Source: Myxococcota bacterium (lineage in GTDB: Bacteria; Myxococcota_A; UBA9042; DTJE01). Taken from it: a stretch of DNA of 64,000 nucleotides. Shown here piece by piece: positions 23,956-33,421 of this stretch. Location of the stretch: contig JAGOKF010000003.1 in the NCBI GenBank assembly GCA_017994695.1, forward strand, positions 23,566-87,565, written 5' to 3'. Under the pieces are notes generated by a model. That model was given only the letters and a program-made list of their open reading frames with translations. It searched no databases and had not been told where the DNA came from. The position numbers were made by a program, and so were the translations under genes. Numbering within the stretch: position 1 is the first letter of the stretch; each line of letters opens with the position of its first letter.

Positions 23956-26283
23956 CTACCGCCGGCCGATGACGAAGGCCGGCCGGATCACGTGGATCAG
24001 CGCCGGGAGCAGCACCAGTCCCCCGAGCATCGAGATGGCCAGCCAGAAGACCAGCAGCACCCCCATGTCGGCCTGGAACCGCAGGAACGAGAAGCCCCAG
24101 AAGGCCGTGCTGACGGTCATCGTCGCGGCGGTGAAGAAGACCGCCTTTCCCGAGGTGGCGATGGCCCGCAGGATCGCCGATCGCAGGTCGCCCAGCACCT
24201 GGAACTCCTCCTGGATCCGGCTCACGACGTAGAGGCCGTAGTCCACCCCGAGGCCCACCCCCAGGGAGATCACGGGCAGCACGTTCACGTCCAGCCCGAT
24301 CCGCCGGATTCCCATCAGGGACAGGGTCAGGTAGTTCGAAAGGACCAGGGGCACCAGGAACAGCACCCCCGCCAGCAGCGACCGGTAGGCCAGCCAGCAG
24401 AACAGGAAGACCGTGCCGAAGGCCAGGAGCGTCACCAGCCCCTCGGTCCGGACGATCACGTCGTTCACCGCGGCCAGCAGGCCCCCGAAGCCCCCGGCCA
24501 GCCGGAACCGGGCATGGTCCATCGGGTTCTGGTCCACGAAGGTCCGGAGGCGGTCCTCGACGGCCCGGAGCGTTTCCCCCCGGTGGTCCTTCAGGTAGAT
24601 GGCGATGTTGGCGTGGCGGCTGTCGGGGGTGATGAACCGCTGGAGGTCCCCGGGCTCGCTGGCGCCGTAGATCATCTCCAGGAAGAAGCCGCTCTCCCGG
24701 CCGTCGGTCGGGATCAGTTCCCACCGGGGATCGCCGCCGTGCATGGCCCGGATCAGCGGCGGCACCAGGTCGGCGATCGACGAGGTGCCCCCCACCTCCG
24801 GCATCGAGGCCATCTCCCGCTGCAGCATCGCCATCTTCGTCAGCACGTCCGGGGACTTGATGGCGTTCCAGGCGTCCCCCTCCACGATCACGCTGAGGAC
24901 CTCGGTGTTCTGGAACTTCGCTCCGATGGCCTCGTTGTCCAGGTTGTAGGAGGAGTCGGGCCACAGCATCGGCGTTCCGGGATGGACGTCGCCGATCACC
25001 AGTCTGCTGGCCCCCGCCACGCCCACCACCAGCAGCAGCGCCGTCACGCCGATCACCCTCCAGGGGCGGTCCAGGCAGGCCGTGCCGACCCGCACCAGGC
25101 CCCGGGACAGCCACCCCTCCTCCCGGACCGTGCGCTTCCGGGGAGGCGGAAGCCACGACAGCAGGACGGGGTTCAGCAGCACGTCGGTGACGATCAGGCT
25201 CATCACCCAGAAGGACCCCATCACCGCCATCTTCTGCATCAGCGGGATGGGGGTGAGCCAGACGGCCCCGACTCCCAGCGCGTCGGTGACGATCGAGATC
25301 ACCCCCGGTTCCATCAGCGCGGAGCAGGTCCGGGCCGCGGCCTCCCTCCGGTCCCCGTCCCGGCCGTACTCCTCCAGGAACCGCTCGATCAACTGCACGG
25401 AGTGGGACAGGGCCCGGGCGCTGATCACGAAGGGGATCACCAGGATCAGCGGGTCGAAGTTGTGCCCCAGCAGGCCCAGCAGGCCCAGTCCCCAGATCGC
25501 CGACAGGACCGCGGTGGCGAAGGGGATCCACACGCCCCGGAAGTCCCGGAAATACAGCGCCAGCAGCAGGACCATCGAGAAGAGCGTCAGTCCCAGCCAC
25601 CAGGCCAGGGTGGGGTAGTGCTGCAGGATGTGGCCCAGCAGCACCGGGCGCCCGATCATCCGGACGCGGGTGTGGTCGTCCTCCAGGGACCGGGCGAGTT
25701 CCTGGAGTTTCCGGTAGGTCTTCAGCGGATCGAACTGCCCCTCGAAGAAGCCCGCCACCACCAGCGCGGCGGTCTCGTCCCGGGAGACCAGGACCCCGTG
25801 GAGCCGGGGGATCCTCCGCACGAGGTTCCGGAGCGCCTCGATTTCCTCGGGGGTCTTCGGGACCTCGGGCCACATCACCGGCACCGCCTGGAAGCCGGCC
25901 ACCGGGTCCACGGTGATGTCCTTGACCTTCCGCTGGGCCAGGGACAGGACCTGGTAGTTGTTGATCCCGTCGAAGACCTCCAGTTCCTTGGTCAGCCGTC
26001 GGACCTTCTCGAGGGTCTCGACGGTGTAGATGTCCCCCTCCGTGACCTCCACCGAGAGGACCACGACGTTGGCGCCGCCGAAGACGTCCTGGAACTCCTT
26101 GTAGGTCTCCACGAACTCGTGGGTCTCGGGGAAGAGGTCGATCAGGCGGCTCTCGACGGTGACCTTCGGCACCTGCAGCGCGAAGAAGACCGTGACCAGC
26201 CCGATGGCCAGCGAGAAGGGCCCCCGGTGCCGCAGCACGAAGCGGGCGATGCGAACGCGGACGTCGGTCCCGGGGGCCTTCAT
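23956..26283 (-). CDS. RND-superfamily transporter
   Basis: A 775-residue inner-membrane protein with the duplicated RND plan: helix, periplasmic domain, and a bundle of five or six helices, twice over (second half from about residue 410). It belongs to the MMPL/hydrophobe-exporter type without the outer-membrane docking domain. Conserved polar positions are visible (GVGLGVDYGLYVV). Substrate is unknown; relatives move lipids or hydroxylated sterol-like molecules. The start overlaps the stop of the YCF48-like gene (ATGA), so the two are coupled. Confidence 0.88.
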   Translation of the reverse strand: MKAPGTDVRVRIARFVLRHRGPFSLAIGLVTVFFALQVPKVTVESRLIDLFPETHEFVETYKEFQDVFGGANVVVLSVEVTEGDIYTVETLEKVRRLTKELEVFDGINNYQVLSLAQRKVKDITVDPVAGFQAVPVMWPEVPKTPEEIEALRNLVRRIPRLHGVLVSRDETAALVVAGFFEGQFDPLKTYRKLQELARSLEDDHTRVRMIGRPVLLGHILQHYPTLAWWLGLTLFSMVLLLALYFRDFRGVWIPFATAVLSAIWGLGLLGLLGHNFDPLILVIPFVISARALSHSVQLIERFLEEYGRDGDRREAAARTCSALMEPGVISIVTDALGVGAVWLTPIPLMQKMAVMGSFWVMSLIVTDVLLNPVLLSWLPPPRKRTVREEGWLSRGLVRVGTACLDRPWRVIGVTALLLVVGVAGASRLVIGDVHPGTPMLWPDSSYNLDNEAIGAKFQNTEVLSVIVEGDAWNAIKSPDVLTKMAMLQREMASMPEVGGTSSIADLVPPLIRAMHGGDPRWELIPTDGRESGFFLEMIYGASEPGDLQRFITPDSRHANIAIYLKDHRGETLRAVEDRLRTFVDQNPMDHARFRLAGGFGGLLAAVNDVIVRTEGLVTLLAFGTVFLFCWLAYRSLLAGVLFLVPLVLSNYLTLSLMGIRRIGLDVNVLPVISLGVGLGVDYGLYVVSRIQEEFQVLGDLRSAILRAIATSGKAVFFTAATMTVSTAFWGFSFLRFQADMGVLLVFWLAISMLGGLVLLPALIHVIRPAFVIGRR

Positions 26284-27218
26284 CGGTCACCCCCTTCCCG
26301 GACCCAGGTGCGTCCGAAGTCCTCCGTCCGGAGCAGAGCCCCCTCGGCGCCCACCGCCAGGCCGGCTCCGGACGGGGACAGGGCCGCCCCCGCCAGCCAG
26401 CCGAAGACCGGCACCGGAACCCGCTCCCAGGGACCGCGGGGATCGTCCGCCCGGATCACCGTGCCGCCCAGCCCCACCGCGACGACCTTCGAACCGGCCG
26501 CGGCCACCCGGACCAGGTGCTCCCGGGTCGGCACTTCCACCACCCGGAAGTCCCGGCCTCCGGGCCCGAAGACCACCGTGCCGTCCTGGCCCACGGCCAC
26601 GATGCCGCCGCCGGCCGCCGCGACCCCGAACAGCGACACCTCGACTCCCGCCGAGTCCTGGCGGCCGAACGTCCTGCCTCCGTCCTCGGATCGGGCGATC
26701 CAGCCGAACTCCCCCACGACCACCACCGTCTCCCGGTCCAGGAAGGCTACCCCGTTCCAGGTGGGGTCCTCGCCCTCGGGGGCGATCCGGACCGGTTCCC
26801 AGGAGTCCCCTCCGTCGTCGGTGCGGATCGCCGTGGCGAAGTTGCCTACGGCCATGCCCCGGCGGAGGTCCGCGAAGTCCAGGGCCAGCAGGTGCTCCCG
26901 GGTGCCCGTGGCCAGGGCGACCCATCCGCCGGTCCCGTCGGGCCTCAGCACGCGGCCGTCCCGCCCGCAGGCCGTCAGCCGCCCCTGGACCAGGTCCGCC
27001 GCCAGCAGCCCGAAGGGGCCCCCCGGGCCCACCGACCGGAAGGTTCGTCCCGAGTCGTCGCTGTCCCAGATCAGCCCCGGAAAGCCGACGATCACCGCCC
27101 GTTCCCCTTCGATCACCGCGTCGAACAACGGGTCCCGCCCCCCAGGTCCCGCCGCCGTCCGGGCCAGCGCCGGCAGCGCCAGCAGGACCCCGAGCCAAGC
27201 CATCGCACCGCGTCTCAT
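26280..27218 (-). CDS. YCF48-like beta-propeller protein
   Basis: A 312-residue secreted protein with signal peptide and repeated blades carrying DDGGDSW, EDGGRTF and DSGRTF Asp-box motifs, as in YCF48 and sialidase-like propellers. It is a recurrent partner of this RND transporter type. ATG 27218 follows GGGGAGGGG. It probably sits in the periplasm, bridging the transporter and outer-membrane parts; the precise function is unknown. Confidence 0.82.
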   Translation of the reverse strand: MRRGAMAWLGVLLALPALARTAAGPGGRDPLFDAVIEGERAVIVGFPGLIWDSDDSGRTFRSVGPGGPFGLLAADLVQGRLTACGRDGRVLRPDGTGGWVALATGTREHLLALDFADLRRGMAVGNFATAIRTDDGGDSWEPVRIAPEGEDPTWNGVAFLDRETVVVVGEFGWIARSEDGGRTFGRQDSAGVEVSLFGVAAAGGGIVAVGQDGTVVFGPGGRDFRVVEVPTREHLVRVAAAGSKVVAVGLGGTVIRADDPRGPWERVPVPVFGWLAGAALSPSGAGLAVGAEGALLRTEDFGRTWVREGGDR

Positions 27219-27257
27219 GGCCCCTCCCCGTTCCCGCCCCGGGCGGAGATCCCCGGA

Positions 27258-28538
27258 CTACTTGCCCATCTTCTGGAGGTTCGACAGCGTGAACTGCGAC
27301 GGGTCCAGCCCCTTGTTGGCGAACGAGTTGTAGGAGGGGAAGGCGGTGGCATGCTCGGCCTGGAGGTCGATCACCAGCGAGGTGCCGATGTCCGGGGGAT
27401 ACCGGTCCATGTCCGGGCTGTCGTTGTAGGCGTTGATCAGCACCTTCCATAGGCGGCCCTTCTTGTCGTAGGCCTCCTTGAAGGGGATGTAGAAGGTCTC
27501 GGCGTCGAAGTAGAACACCATCCGGCTGTAGGGGTAGTCCTTGAACTTCGGGGTCGCCTCGACCACGTAGACCGGGCGCGGCTCCCACTTGCCCCGGAAG
27601 TTCCAGTAGGGGGGGGTCTTGAAGTCGAAGGTCTGGTCGCGATGCTCCTTCCCGGCCCGGATCCCCGCGTGCATCGGCGCCAGGATCGTGGTCCTGCGGA
27701 CCAGCCGCCAGTGCATCCACTCGGGGTAGCCCATGAAGCCCCGGACGTCCTCGTAGAGCATGTCCGTGTTGTTCCAGGCGTCGCCCCGGGTCCCGAAGGA
27801 GGCCTTCATGGTCCGGCGCATCGTCGGGATGTACACCCAGCCTTCCTGGTCCTTCGGGTCGGTGTAGCGGCTGTAGAGAGCGCCGAACCCCGCCTTGTCG
27901 TAGGGCTCGATGGCCCAGGTCATGGAGGTGTACTGGACTCCCCGCTGGGCCATTTCGGGGATGTGGGGCTTGGGAGGCACGTCGGTGCGGAACATGGCCC
28001 GGATGATGTAGAGCCAGCGCCACTCCTCGCTCCGCTCGACCCCCTTCTTGCCGTTGATCCAGTACACCCCGTAGTGGAACCCCCCGTCGTCGCCGTTGTA
28101 GGAATACTGGTAGTTCCAGGCCACCTGTAGGCCGTCCTGGGGGTTCGGGAAGGGCAGCCCGGCGGTGTAGTTCTCGATGCCCTTCTTCCGGGGGTTGTCC
28201 CCGGTATCCAGCAGCCGCGCCTGGCCGGCGTACTGGTTCGTCGCCTCGATGTATCCCTTGGACGGGTGGATCGGCTTGTAGGGGATCGTCCAGGCCTTCA
28301 GCCCGTAGCGCTCGAACAGCAGCCCCAGGGCCTCGGGGATGAACGAGGCGTGGGATTTCCAGTTGGACGCGTCCAGCACGACGCCGGGCTTGAAACCCGT
28401 CGTGTCGGGCCGGAACCCCACCATCGATCCCCAGTTGTCCGCCGTCAGCGTCACCCCGGGCTTCCACTGGCCCGAGGCCGCCAGTGGGACCAGCACCAGC
28501 ATCGCGCCGATTCCCGGCAGAAGCGTCCTTCCTCGCAT
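27258..28538 (-). CDS. DUF1329 family outer-membrane-associated protein
   Basis: A 426-residue exported protein with signal peptide (LLPGIGAMLVLVPLAASG) and the long aromatic-rich domain of DUF1329 (WAIEPYDKAGFGALY, YPEWMHWRLVRR, PPYWNFRGKWEPRPVYVVE). The fold is thought to resemble LolA/LolB lipid carriers. It always travels with DUF1302 and RND transporters. ATG 28538 follows GGGGAGGGG. Function is likely lipid or hydrophobic substrate transfer across the envelope. Confidence 0.86.
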   Translation of the reverse strand: MRGRTLLPGIGAMLVLVPLAASGQWKPGVTLTADNWGSMVGFRPDTTGFKPGVVLDASNWKSHASFIPEALGLLFERYGLKAWTIPYKPIHPSKGYIEATNQYAGQARLLDTGDNPRKKGIENYTAGLPFPNPQDGLQVAWNYQYSYNGDDGGFHYGVYWINGKKGVERSEEWRWLYIIRAMFRTDVPPKPHIPEMAQRGVQYTSMTWAIEPYDKAGFGALYSRYTDPKDQEGWVYIPTMRRTMKASFGTRGDAWNNTDMLYEDVRGFMGYPEWMHWRLVRRTTILAPMHAGIRAGKEHRDQTFDFKTPPYWNFRGKWEPRPVYVVEATPKFKDYPYSRMVFYFDAETFYIPFKEAYDKKGRLWKVLINAYNDSPDMDRYPPDIGTSLVIDLQAEHATAFPSYNSFANKGLDPSQFTLSNLQKMGK

Positions 28539-28576
28539 GTTCCCCTCCCCCGCCTTCCCCGGCGGCATTCTCCTGT

Positions 28577-30391
28577 TCAGAACTGGTACCGCACCCGGAC
28601 GTTCACCTCGTCCCGGTCCCGGAACAGCCCGATCCCCTTGTAGGGGTCGTCCCCGAAGAACTGGTTCACCGCGGCCAGGATCCGCCAGTGGTTGCCCAGC
28701 GCCACGTCCATCTGCACGCTGAGGAACCCGCCGTTGTTCGGCAGCCAGGCCCCGACGATCCGGGGCGTCAGCATCCCGTTCAGGTAGGACGTGAAGACGG
28801 CCCCCACCAGCCGGAAGGAGTGCTCCTCGGCCAGCGTCGAGTCGTATCCCGGGACCTCCAGGATGTAGTCCCCCTGGTCCACGACCAGCCCGTCGGCGTC
28901 GCGTTTCAGGGGCTTGAAGTCGGTGATCCAGGTGTGCATGAACTGCAGCACGAACATCGTGGACTGCTGGGGGTTGAGCCAGCGGATGGTCGAGGGCCTC
29001 TGGAGGGTCAGGGCCCAGGAGAAGACCTTCTTCTTCGGGTTGTCGAAGTAGTAGCCCACCGCCCGGTCCCCGCCGATCTCGGCGGCGGTGGCCGGGTCCA
29101 TCCGGATCCGCTTCTTCAGCGAGTGCACCGGGTAGGTCCGGTCGGGCTCGAAGGCCGCCTCCAGTTTGATGTTCAGGGCCACGGGATGGGGCACCGCCAC
29201 CTCCATCGAGGCCCCGACGACGTGCTGCCTGGGGAACCCCAGGTACACGTCGTAGCCGCTGGCCCCGGAGGTGAAGGGGGCGACGAAGTAGAGGGGGATC
29301 GGGGGGCTCTGGACGTGGGTCCAGAAGTAGGCCAGCGTGTAGGTCACCGGGCCCGCCTCACCCCGCCACCGGGCGCCGGCCCGGCTGTTCCGGACGTCCC
29401 GCTGGGGCCACAGGAACACCTTCGAGTGGATCGAGTTCGGGTGCAGGGAGGCGTCGCCCTGCTTCGGGGGCGGCGGCAGGCCCCAGGCGCCCACGAAGGT
29501 CAGCGGCACCGTGACCATGTCCTCGGGGCGGTCCAGGGCCGGGACCCAGACGCTCTCCAGCCAGCCCCGCAGCGGGGGGATCTCCAACTGGGCCTTCAGC
29601 ATCCAGTTGGGAATCCGCTGGTCCTCGAAGGACTCCAGGGGGCCGAAGTGCCAGGTGGAATCGGTGGGATTGATCACGTCCAGCAGCCGGTACTGCCCGG
29701 TCTCTCCCCAGGACACCTGCTGGCGTCCCACCCGGAAGTTCAGCAGGGGATGGGCCTCGATGTCCACGTAGAGTTCCCGGACGTCCAGTTCGTTGTAGTA
29801 GCGGTCGAGCACCCACTGCCGGCGCTTCTCGGCCTGCCCGACGTAGCCCGCATCGGGGACCTGGGCGTCCCGGTCCGACGGCAGCTTGCTGGACAGCACG
29901 CCCCGGAGGATCGCGTGGAGGGAGATCGCCCGGGTGGGCTGCCAGTCCGCCTCGATCTGCAGCGTGTTGCGGAACATCGACAACTCGCCCAGTTTCCCGC
30001 CGTGGTCGGTGGGATAGACCTTGTTCGCCTTCACGTCCTCCTCGTACCGGTCCTTCTCCCAGCCGAAGAAGACGCCGAACTGGGTCTGCAGGTAGCCGTT
30101 GACCTGGAACCGGCCCGTCTGCTCCCCGAAGGGGTCCCCGGGAGCCCGGGACCCGTAGAGATCCTCCTGGGCCTCGACCCCAGGCGCCTCCTCGCCGGGG
30201 AACGGTTCGCTGTAGGCCGGGAATTCCCCCTCCGGGGCCCCCGGGGCCGCACCGGTCCCATCGACCACGACTCCCGGCGGCGCCTCTTCCTCCCCCGGTG
30301 CCGGCCGGGCGGTCCCTGGCAGGCCCAGCAGGCACGCGATGCCGAGGACTCCCGTCCAGAAGGTCCGGCTCGTCCCGCGAGAGAGATTCAT
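28577..30391 (-). CDS. DUF1302 family outer-membrane barrel
   Basis: A 604-residue exported protein with signal peptide, an acidic Pro/Gly-rich linker (about residues 30-85), then an outer-membrane beta-barrel ending VRVRYQF. Motifs FRVGRQQVSWGETGQYRLLDVINP are diagnostic for DUF1302. ATG 30391 follows AGGAGG. It is the first of four ordered genes (DUF1302, DUF1329, YCF48, RND) that recur together in Proteobacteria as an envelope transport unit. Substrate unknown. Confidence 0.88.
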   Translation of the reverse strand: MNLSRGTSRTFWTGVLGIACLLGLPGTARPAPGEEEAPPGVVVDGTGAAPGAPEGEFPAYSEPFPGEEAPGVEAQEDLYGSRAPGDPFGEQTGRFQVNGYLQTQFGVFFGWEKDRYEEDVKANKVYPTDHGGKLGELSMFRNTLQIEADWQPTRAISLHAILRGVLSSKLPSDRDAQVPDAGYVGQAEKRRQWVLDRYYNELDVRELYVDIEAHPLLNFRVGRQQVSWGETGQYRLLDVINPTDSTWHFGPLESFEDQRIPNWMLKAQLEIPPLRGWLESVWVPALDRPEDMVTVPLTFVGAWGLPPPPKQGDASLHPNSIHSKVFLWPQRDVRNSRAGARWRGEAGPVTYTLAYFWTHVQSPPIPLYFVAPFTSGASGYDVYLGFPRQHVVGASMEVAVPHPVALNIKLEAAFEPDRTYPVHSLKKRIRMDPATAAEIGGDRAVGYYFDNPKKKVFSWALTLQRPSTIRWLNPQQSTMFVLQFMHTWITDFKPLKRDADGLVVDQGDYILEVPGYDSTLAEEHSFRLVGAVFTSYLNGMLTPRIVGAWLPNNGGFLSVQMDVALGNHWRILAAVNQFFGDDPYKGIGLFRDRDEVNVRVRYQF

Positions 30392-30431
30392 CGGGTCCTC
30401 CTGTGGTTCGGTCCCGGGTCAGGCCGCCGGA

Positions 30432-31298
30432 TCACCGGGTGCAGTCCCCGGGAGTCGGATTGGCCGGCGTGTCCGCGTAGATGTTGCTGATGCAGATGCT
30501 GTCCGGCTGGACGAAGATGTCCACCGTGCCAACGACCGTGGTTCCGACCTTCGCGGTGACCGTCACCTTGCCGCTCTGGTCGATGGCCACGTTGCCCGCC
30601 AGGAAGTAGGACAGGTTCTTGCTGGTGGTGGGGGCCGCCTCCAGGGAGGCCGGCAGGCCGGTGGTCGGGTTGAAGTAGCGGTACTCGCCGGCGGGGGTCG
30701 TTTCGATGGTGCCGCAGCCGACCTTCTCCTCCTCGCCCTCGTCGATCCGGCCATCCTGGTTCTTGTCGTTGAAGAAGTAGAGGCCACCGGCCACGATGCC
30801 CTTCGTCGGGTCCACGGTCAGGCCCGCCAGGGCCGGCGCGACGTTGTAGGTCAGTTCGCTGACCAGCCAGAGCGTCTCGTCCTGGGCCTCGGAGTCGATG
30901 TTGAACTGGTAGGTCGGCTTGGCGTCGGCCCCCGATGCCAGGAACCCGACCCGGATCCCCTTCGGGAGTTGCAGTTCCACCAGGCCGTTGGCCTTCGACC
31001 GGACCTCCTGGCCCGTCGGAAGGCCCGTGGCATTGTCCAGCACCTTCACCAGGGCCCCCTCCACCGGGTCCTTCGACTGGAAGTCGATCAGGGTGGCCTT
31101 GAACGTCCCCATCACCGGCGGCGTATCGGGCGTGCCCAGGTCCGTCGCCGGCAAGTCCGTCGCCGGGAGGTCCTGGCCGCCGCCCGTGTCCGCCGCCACG
31201 TCCGGTCCCGTCGAGGTGTCCTTCCCGGAATCGCCCGATTCGCAGGCCCAGGTCCAGGAAACGATCGCCGCCAGCACCAGTGCATGCACCCGGCTCAT
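30432..31298 (-). CDS. lipoprotein with carboxypeptidase-regulatory-like and EF-hand-like parts
   Basis: A 288-residue lipoprotein (lipobox WAC, Cys19) with an Asp/Thr-rich linker, then a beta-sandwich-like region with TLIDFQSKDPVEGALVKVLD, typical of carboxypeptidase regulatory-like domains. The segment NDKNQDGRIDEGEE fits a Ca-binding loop. ATG 31298 follows GGAGGAGGG. It lies 40 bases upstream of DUF1302 and may be its cotranscribed partner. No family name can be given. Confidence 0.78.
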   Translation of the reverse strand: MSRVHALVLAAIVSWTWACESGDSGKDTSTGPDVAADTGGGQDLPATDLPATDLGTPDTPPVMGTFKATLIDFQSKDPVEGALVKVLDNATGLPTGQEVRSKANGLVELQLPKGIRVGFLASGADAKPTYQFNIDSEAQDETLWLVSELTYNVAPALAGLTVDPTKGIVAGGLYFFNDKNQDGRIDEGEEEKVGCGTIETTPAGEYRYFNPTTGLPASLEAAPTTSKNLSYFLAGNVAIDQSGKVTVTAKVGTTVVGTVDIFVQPDSICISNIYADTPANPTPGDCTR

Positions 31299-31463
31299 CC
31301 TGCCCTCCTCCGTTATCGGAAAGCACCGTTGTCCCTACGGAACCCCTTCATTCCAACAGAACCTTGTCAAATGCCAATATTCCATTTCTTTATCCCCTTG
31401 ACACACTGCGTCCATGGACTGCGAGAGAGCGAGGATTGGCGATGATTCGGCTCCGGGAACGCG

Positions 31464-32225
31464 TCATCCCCCGGACCGGCGGGAGCAGATCAGGGCCGCC
31501 CCGAAGGCGGTGACGCCCTGGGGATCGGGCAGCAGCGGGACGACCTCCATCCCCAGGGCCTCCGAGAGGGCGCGGATCACCGCCAGGGATCGGGCCGGGC
31601 CCCCGGTCGCCACGACGGGAGCCGCGACCCCCACCTGCCTGCCCAGGGCGGCGACCCGGCTGCAGACGGCCGCCAGGACACCCTTCAGGATGCGGTCCGG
31701 GGGTTCCCTCCGGGAGAGGCGCCCCACCACCTCCGACTCGGCGAAGACCGTGCAGGTGCTGCTGATGGGCAGGGGTTCCACATCGGCACGGGAGACCTCG
31801 TCGAAGCGATCCTGGGGGATGCCCAGCACCCGGCTCATCACCTCCAGGAAACGCCCCGTCCCGGCGGCGCAGCGGTCGTTCATCGCGAAGTCCAGCACCT
31901 TCCCGTCCTGGACCCGGACCACCTTGCTGTCCTGGCCCCCGATGTCCACCACGGTGGCCGCCTCGGGCCGCAGCGCCCCGACCCCGGCCGCCAGGGCCGT
32001 GATCTCGCTCACCTGGGCCAGGCGGGGATCGTGGAGGGCCCGTCCGTAGCCCGTGGTGACCACCGGGAGGCCCTCGGCCCCGGCCTGCCGCAGGGCCTCC
32101 CGGGCCGCCTCGACCATGTCCGGCATCGAGGGGACGATCACGGACCGCACCAGACGGCCGTCCTCCACCACCGCGCACTTGGTCGCCGTGGACCCGATGT
32201 CGAGACCGGCGCTGGCCCGGCTCAT
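31464..32225 (-). CDS. 2-hydroxyacyl-CoA dehydratase activase
   Basis: A 253-residue ASKHA-fold ATPase of the BadF/BadG/HgdC family that drives ATP-dependent electron transfer to the dehydratase. Phosphate-binding GLDIGSTATK lies near the N terminus and VDIGGQDSK at 94-101. Cys119 and Cys158 are the two residues per monomer that bridge the shared 4Fe-4S cluster. It overlaps the preceding subunit gene as ATGA. The protein acts only anaerobically because the cluster is oxygen-sensitive. Confidence 0.92.
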   Translation of the reverse strand: MSRASAGLDIGSTATKCAVVEDGRLVRSVIVPSMPDMVEAAREALRQAGAEGLPVVTTGYGRALHDPRLAQVSEITALAAGVGALRPEAATVVDIGGQDSKVVRVQDGKVLDFAMNDRCAAGTGRFLEVMSRVLGIPQDRFDEVSRADVEPLPISSTCTVFAESEVVGRLSRREPPDRILKGVLAAVCSRVAALGRQVGVAAPVVATGGPARSLAVIRALSEALGMEVVPLLPDPQGVTAFGAALICSRRSGG

Positions 32226-33421
32226 GTCCCGGCTCCGAGGCTCTCGAAGAAGGGGACCAAGCGCTGCTCCAGATGCTCCATCGAGACGGCCCGGGGGTCG
32301 GCCATGTCGGCCTCGATCACCACCCCCGGGACGCCGGTGCGGCCGGTGACGACCTGCCGAACGCCGTACTGGCCCAGGGAATAGCGCTTGCAGGACCGGT
32401 TCGAGTGCAGCACGAACCCCTGGGCCCCGAAGCGCCGGATCATGCGGGTCAGGACCTCGACCCGGTGGGCGACGCCATGGTTCAGCAGGATGTCCGTGTA
32501 GGCCTTCGCCAGGCCCGTGAAGGGGTCCTTCGGGTCCAGGTGCTCGACGGTCCAGGCGCTGGTGTAGGTGTCCGCCACCAGGGCGACCCGGTGCCGCTCG
32601 AAGAGCTTCTTCAGGGGCTTGTGGGCCGGCCAGATGGCGATGTTGTCCCAGATCACCCGGGCCCGCTCGTCGGGAATCGCCGAATCCCCTCGAGCGGACC
32701 GCTGGCGCAGTTCCTGGAGGAGTCCCCGGTAGTAGGCCACGCACCGCCGGGTTCCCCGCATCGAGACGATCGGGGCCATGTGGACGAAGGCGTCGAAGGA
32801 GGTGAAGGGGGCCGGGCGCCCGGAGGCGGTCTCGAGGACCTGGGCCCAGAGTTCCAGGGCCTCCCGGGACCGTTCCGTGACCCTGCGCAGGCGGTCCTCG
32901 GTGATCCGCCGCCAGCCGACCCGGGAGATCTCCGGGGCCATCGCCACCAGTTGTTCCCGGACGTAGGCCACGTCCCCCTCGGTGGGGGGACCGTCGTGGA
33001 ACGGGGTGTCCAGGAAGAACATCGGGACCCGGAAGTGCTCGGCGGTCAGCCGGAACCAGTTCTGGACGGTGCCGCAGATGTTGTTGCTGACCAGCACCAG
33101 GTCCGGGGGCACCAGCCGCCCCAGGGGGGTCCTGCCGGTCCACTGGGACCCGAGGTCCACCCGGGCGTAGGAGCAGAGGTCGCGGGAGTAGCCGCGCCCT
33201 TCGGCGTGCTCGGCGAGGCCCTGGGACATCTCCCGGGCGGCGCAGATGGCGGCGTGGTTCTCGGGGTAGAACGGGATGAATCCCGCGGCCAGCACCAGTT
33301 CCACCGGCGATCCCGAGGTGACCCAGGCGACCGGAAGACCCAGCCGGGAGCCCATGCGGGTCCAGAGGACCTGGTTGCGGATCGTCCGGGCCAGCACGGC
33401 GTTGTGTTGCAGTCTTCTCAT
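32222..33421 (-). CDS. 2-hydroxyacyl-CoA dehydratase subunit
   Basis: A 399-residue subunit of the HgdA/HgdB/BcrB-C family, which holds a 4Fe-4S cluster and the CoA substrate. The three expected Cys positions are present: Cys83 (LCSYARVDLG), Cys116 (SNNICGTVQNW) and the Cys of HSNRSCKRYS. Start and stop overlap the neighbouring genes. It resembles HgdA/B more than benzoyl-CoA reductase, because the operon has one activase rather than two. Natural substrate is not deducible. Confidence 0.88.
   Translation of the reverse strand: MRRLQHNAVLARTIRNQVLWTRMGSRLGLPVAWVTSGSPVELVLAAGFIPFYPENHAAICAAREMSQGLAEHAEGRGYSRDLCSYARVDLGSQWTGRTPLGRLVPPDLVLVSNNICGTVQNWFRLTAEHFRVPMFFLDTPFHDGPPTEGDVAYVREQLVAMAPEISRVGWRRITEDRLRRVTERSREALELWAQVLETASGRPAPFTSFDAFVHMAPIVSMRGTRRCVAYYRGLLQELRQRSARGDSAIPDERARVIWDNIAIWPAHKPLKKLFERHRVALVADTYTSAWTVEHLDPKDPFTGLAKAYTDILLNHGVAHRVEVLTRMIRRFGAQGFVLHSNRSCKRYSLGQYGVRQVVTGRTGVPGVVIEADMADPRAVSMEHLEQRLVPFFESLGAGT

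Noticed and set aside
31299..31463. Promoter for the calcium-site lipoprotein
   Set aside because: A TTGACA box (minus strand 31365-31370) stands in an AT-rich gap, but no -10 box lies at the right spacing.
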